Shown here in pieces: positions 31,343 through 33,056 of a stretch of 33,056 nt of DNA; within the stretch, counting starts at the first letter, position 1; each line of letters begins with the position of its first letter. The DNA comes from Streptomyces sp. SBT349. Lineage in GTDB: Bacteria; Actinomycetota; Actinomycetes; Streptomycetales; Streptomycetaceae. The DNA lies in the NCBI RefSeq assembly GCF_001083795.1, contig NZ_LAVK01000037.1:1-33056 (forward strand), written 5' to 3'. The notes beneath the pieces were generated by a model. That model searched no databases. It was not told where the DNA came from and saw only the letters and a list, made by a program, of their open reading frames with translations. The translations under genes were made by a program, and so were the position numbers.

Positions 31343-32380
31343 ATGGCAATGGCAAGGCGCGGCACCGGCCGCGATGGAAGACCGACACTTGAACAAGTCG
31401 CGGCCCGCGCGGGGGTGGGGCGCGGGACGGTGTCGAGAGTGATCAACGGCTCACCCAGGGTAAGCGATCGCACGAGAGCCGCCGTTCAGCAGGCCATCGC
31501 CGATCTCGGGTACGTCCCGCACCGGGCCGCGAGGGCCCTGGCGGCGAACCGCTCGGACGCCATCGCCATGGTGGTGCCCGAGGCCGAGACCAGGCTGTTC
31601 GCCGAGCCGTACTTCTCGGGCATACTCCGCGGCGTCTCGGCGGAGCTGGCCGACACCGACATCCAGCTGCTGCTGACGCTGATCCGCACCCCCAAGGAGC
31701 GGGCGCGGTTCGCGCAGTACGCGGCCAGCCACCGGGTGGACGGCGTGCTGCTGGTCTCGGTGCACGGGGACGACCCGCTGCCCGACCAGCTGGCCGAGAT
31801 GGGCATCCCGCTGGTGATGAACGGGCGCAGGTCGGGGGACGAGCTGGTCCCGCACGTGGACTGCGACAACATCGGCGGCGCCCAGCTGGCCGTGGAGCAC
31901 CTGCTGGGACGGGGGCGCAGCAGCGTGGCCACCATCACGGGCCCCGCCGACATGTACGTCGCCCAGTGCCGCCTCGACGGCTATCTGGAGGCGCTGCGGG
32001 CGGCGGGCCGGGAGCGGGACCACGAGCTGGTCGGCCGGGGGGACTTCACCGAGGAGAGCGGGCACTCCGCCATGCGGGAGCTGCTGATCAGGCGGCCCGC
32101 GCTGGACGCGGTGTTCTGCGCCTCCGACCTGATGGCGATCGGCGCCCGGCGCGCGCTGCGCGAGATGGGCCGCTCGGTGCCGGACGACGTGGCCCTGGTG
32201 GGCTTCGACGACTCGGCGCTGGCCCGGCACATGGACCCGCCGCTGACCAGCGTCAGGCAGCCGATGGAGGGCATGGGGCGGGCGATGACGCGCGCCCTGC
32301 TGGCCGAGATCGCGGACGGGCCGCCCGACCGGCCCCGGCTGGTGCTGCCGACGGAGCTGGTGCGGCGGTCGTCGTCCTAG
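31343..32380 (+). CDS. cebR: LacI-family repressor of cellobiose/cellotriose uptake
   Basis: This 345-residue regulator starts at ATG 31343 behind GGGAGGAAG. The LacI DNA-binding domain is clear (TLEQVAARAGVGRGTVSRVINGSPRVSDRTRAAVQQAIADLGYVPHRAARALA, residues 15-67) and the sugar-binding domain follows (CDNIGGAQLAVEHLL; VFCASDLMAIGARRALREMG; VALVGFDDSALARHMDPPLTSVRQP). It is divergent from cebE with a perfect CebR box between. It should repress cebEFG and bglC and be released by cellobiose or cellotriose. In plant-pathogenic Streptomyces the same regulator links cello-oligosaccharides to thaxtomin production, but no such genes are seen here. Confidence 0.93.
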   Translation: MAMARRGTGRDGRPTLEQVAARAGVGRGTVSRVINGSPRVSDRTRAAVQQAIADLGYVPHRAARALAANRSDAIAMVVPEAETRLFAEPYFSGILRGVSAELADTDIQLLLTLIRTPKERARFAQYAASHRVDGVLLVSVHGDDPLPDQLAEMGIPLVMNGRRSGDELVPHVDCDNIGGAQLAVEHLLGRGRSSVATITGPADMYVAQCRLDGYLEALRAAGRERDHELVGRGDFTEESGHSAMRELLIRRPALDAVFCASDLMAIGARRALREMGRSVPDDVALVGFDDSALARHMDPPLTSVRQPMEGMGRAMTRALLAEIADGPPDRPRLVLPTELVRRSSS

Positions 32381-32392
32381 CCGCCGGGGGCG

Positions 32393-32526
32393 GGCCCCGG
32401 GCCGGGGCCGCGACGGCTCAGCGGGCTCCGCGGGGGATGTGACGCGCGGAGAACGGTGACTCACCGCGGCCCCGGACGCGCCCCGGACGTCCCGCCGGGC
32501 CGCCTTCGGGGGCCCGGCGGGACGTC
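32393..32526 (+). terminator. Terminator hairpins downstream of cebR
   Basis: Two hairpins follow the cebR stop. The first is GGCCCCG-GGC-CGGGGCC (32393-32409). The second is much stronger: 16-bp perfect arms at 32486-32501 and 32511-32526, closing on a CTTCGG tetraloop that stabilises RNA hairpins. No long T-run. Confidence 0.8.
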
Positions 32527-32654
32527 GGCGAGCCCTGCCGCGGGCTCGCCGTGCGGCTGCCGTGCGGCTGCCGGGCGGGGTTCCCGGCGGGTCCCGCGCG
32601 GCTCCCGGGGCCCTCCGCGGGGGGTCCGTTGCCAGATCGATACCTTCAGGTTGT

Positions 32655-32684
32655 GAACGCAAAAGCGTCGCGCCGTTTGCGTTC
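32655..32684. promoter_or_regulatory. Inverted repeat with AACGCA core
   Basis: GAACGCAAA (32655-32663) and TTTGCGTTC (32676-32684) are perfect 9-bp arms around a 12-base spacer. The arm centres lie two helical turns apart (21 bp), which suits a dimeric regulator. Confidence 0.6.
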
Positions 32685-32877
32685 GCCTCCGGTCTCCGAG
32701 GGCCGGAGGGCGCCGGGGCGCGGCCCGGGGGAGGCGGATCGGGGCCTGGCCGGGTCGGGGCCCAACTGCCGACAGCGTGAACGGATTTCCCTTCGGTGAA
32801 CCGTCGCGCGGTGAAATGCCGCGCGCCGGTGGGCCCTTCCCCGCGCCGGAGGGCCAGGGGACATTCCTCCGTTTCCA

Positions 32878-32890
32878 TGCGTTGAACGCA
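32878..32890. promoter_or_regulatory. 13-bp palindrome with AACGCA core
   Basis: TGCGTT-G-AACGCA is a perfect 6-1-6 palindrome and reuses the hexamer of the inverted repeat at 32655-32684. A further AACGCA lies at 32985-32990. Confidence 0.6.
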
Positions 32891-33056
32891 CGCCCTCGCG
32901 CCCCGAGCGCCGTCCGCCGGGGGCGCGCGCCCCGGGGGGCACGGAGGGCGCCCCGGTGCGCGGCCGGTGCCGTCGCCGCGGCCCAACGCAAAGGGTGCGG
33001 GGACGAGTTCACTCTCCGGAGGCGGGCCCCGGGGGCCCGCGGACGGGGACAGGTCG

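Larger units (their letters stand above)
32527..33056. other. Non-coding right-end region
   Basis: No reading frame here has convincing start, ribosome site and protein sequence. The region holds an inverted repeat, a 13-bp palindrome and five AACGCA/TGCGTT hexamers, which suggests promoter and operator DNA for a gene beyond the right edge. Confidence 0.6.

Noticed and set aside
32461..33012. Minus-strand frame at the right end
   Set aside because: Low-complexity Arg/Pro/Ala sequence crossing a terminator hairpin; typical chance frame in GC-rich DNA.

Overview
The window is very GC-rich, with genes whose third codon positions are almost always G or C, many GTG starts, and several families typical of Streptomyces: a SpoIIE/GAF-type phosphatase, HTH/TPR regulators, a complete cellobiose operon with a perfect CebR box, and a PAS-GGDEF-EAL protein. 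It is most likely chromosomal DNA of a Streptomyces species or a close relative. I ran no database search; family names come from motifs read in the translations.

Layout. 1-1342: start of a membrane phosphatase-type gene leaving the left edge, then a sugar O-acetyltransferase. 1398-6216: a LacI-type repressor divergent from a three-gene operon (Gfo/Idh/MocA dehydrogenase, DUF993 aldolase-like protein, TIM-barrel isomerase), probably an uncharacterised sugar or cyclitol catabolic route. Five 87-bp tandem repeats are wedged between its second and third genes. 6308-7216: a secreted V8-like serine protease with a perfect palindrome just before its start. 7297-11964: DUF3830 protein, amidase, D-2-hydroxyacid dehydrogenase and two Asp/Glu-racemase-superfamily proteins, probably another uncharacterised catabolic set, with a promoter and operator in the divergent gap. 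12026-15745: a mini tyrosine-recombinase-like protein, a c-di-GMP enzyme and a secreted M6 metalloprotease. 15840-15913: tRNA-Lys(CTT). 15964-21242: a small hypothetical protein, PAP2 phosphatase, histidine phosphatase, an HTH/TPR regulator divergent from a small protein, a spermidine-synthase-like protein and a zinc-ribbon protein.

21437-26103 looks accessory. An HTH regulator (+) faces a tightly coupled minus-strand operon of at least seven very small genes. Four adjacent ones encode Cys-rich zinc-knuckle-like proteins, and two of the seven are shorter than 60 residues. The operon points towards a 36-bp perfect palindrome. A GNAT acetyltransferase follows the regulator. This mini-protein operon is my best candidate for an undescribed system.

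26308-32380 is a textbook ceb locus: bglC, cebG, cebF and cebE on the minus strand, divergent from cebR, with a perfect 14-bp CebR box before cebE and a one-mismatch copy touching the bglC start. It imports cellobiose/cellotriose and hydrolyses it to glucose. 32381-33056 has no convincing gene, but holds strong terminator hairpins and a cluster of AACGCA/TGCGTT hexamers that may control a gene beyond the right edge.
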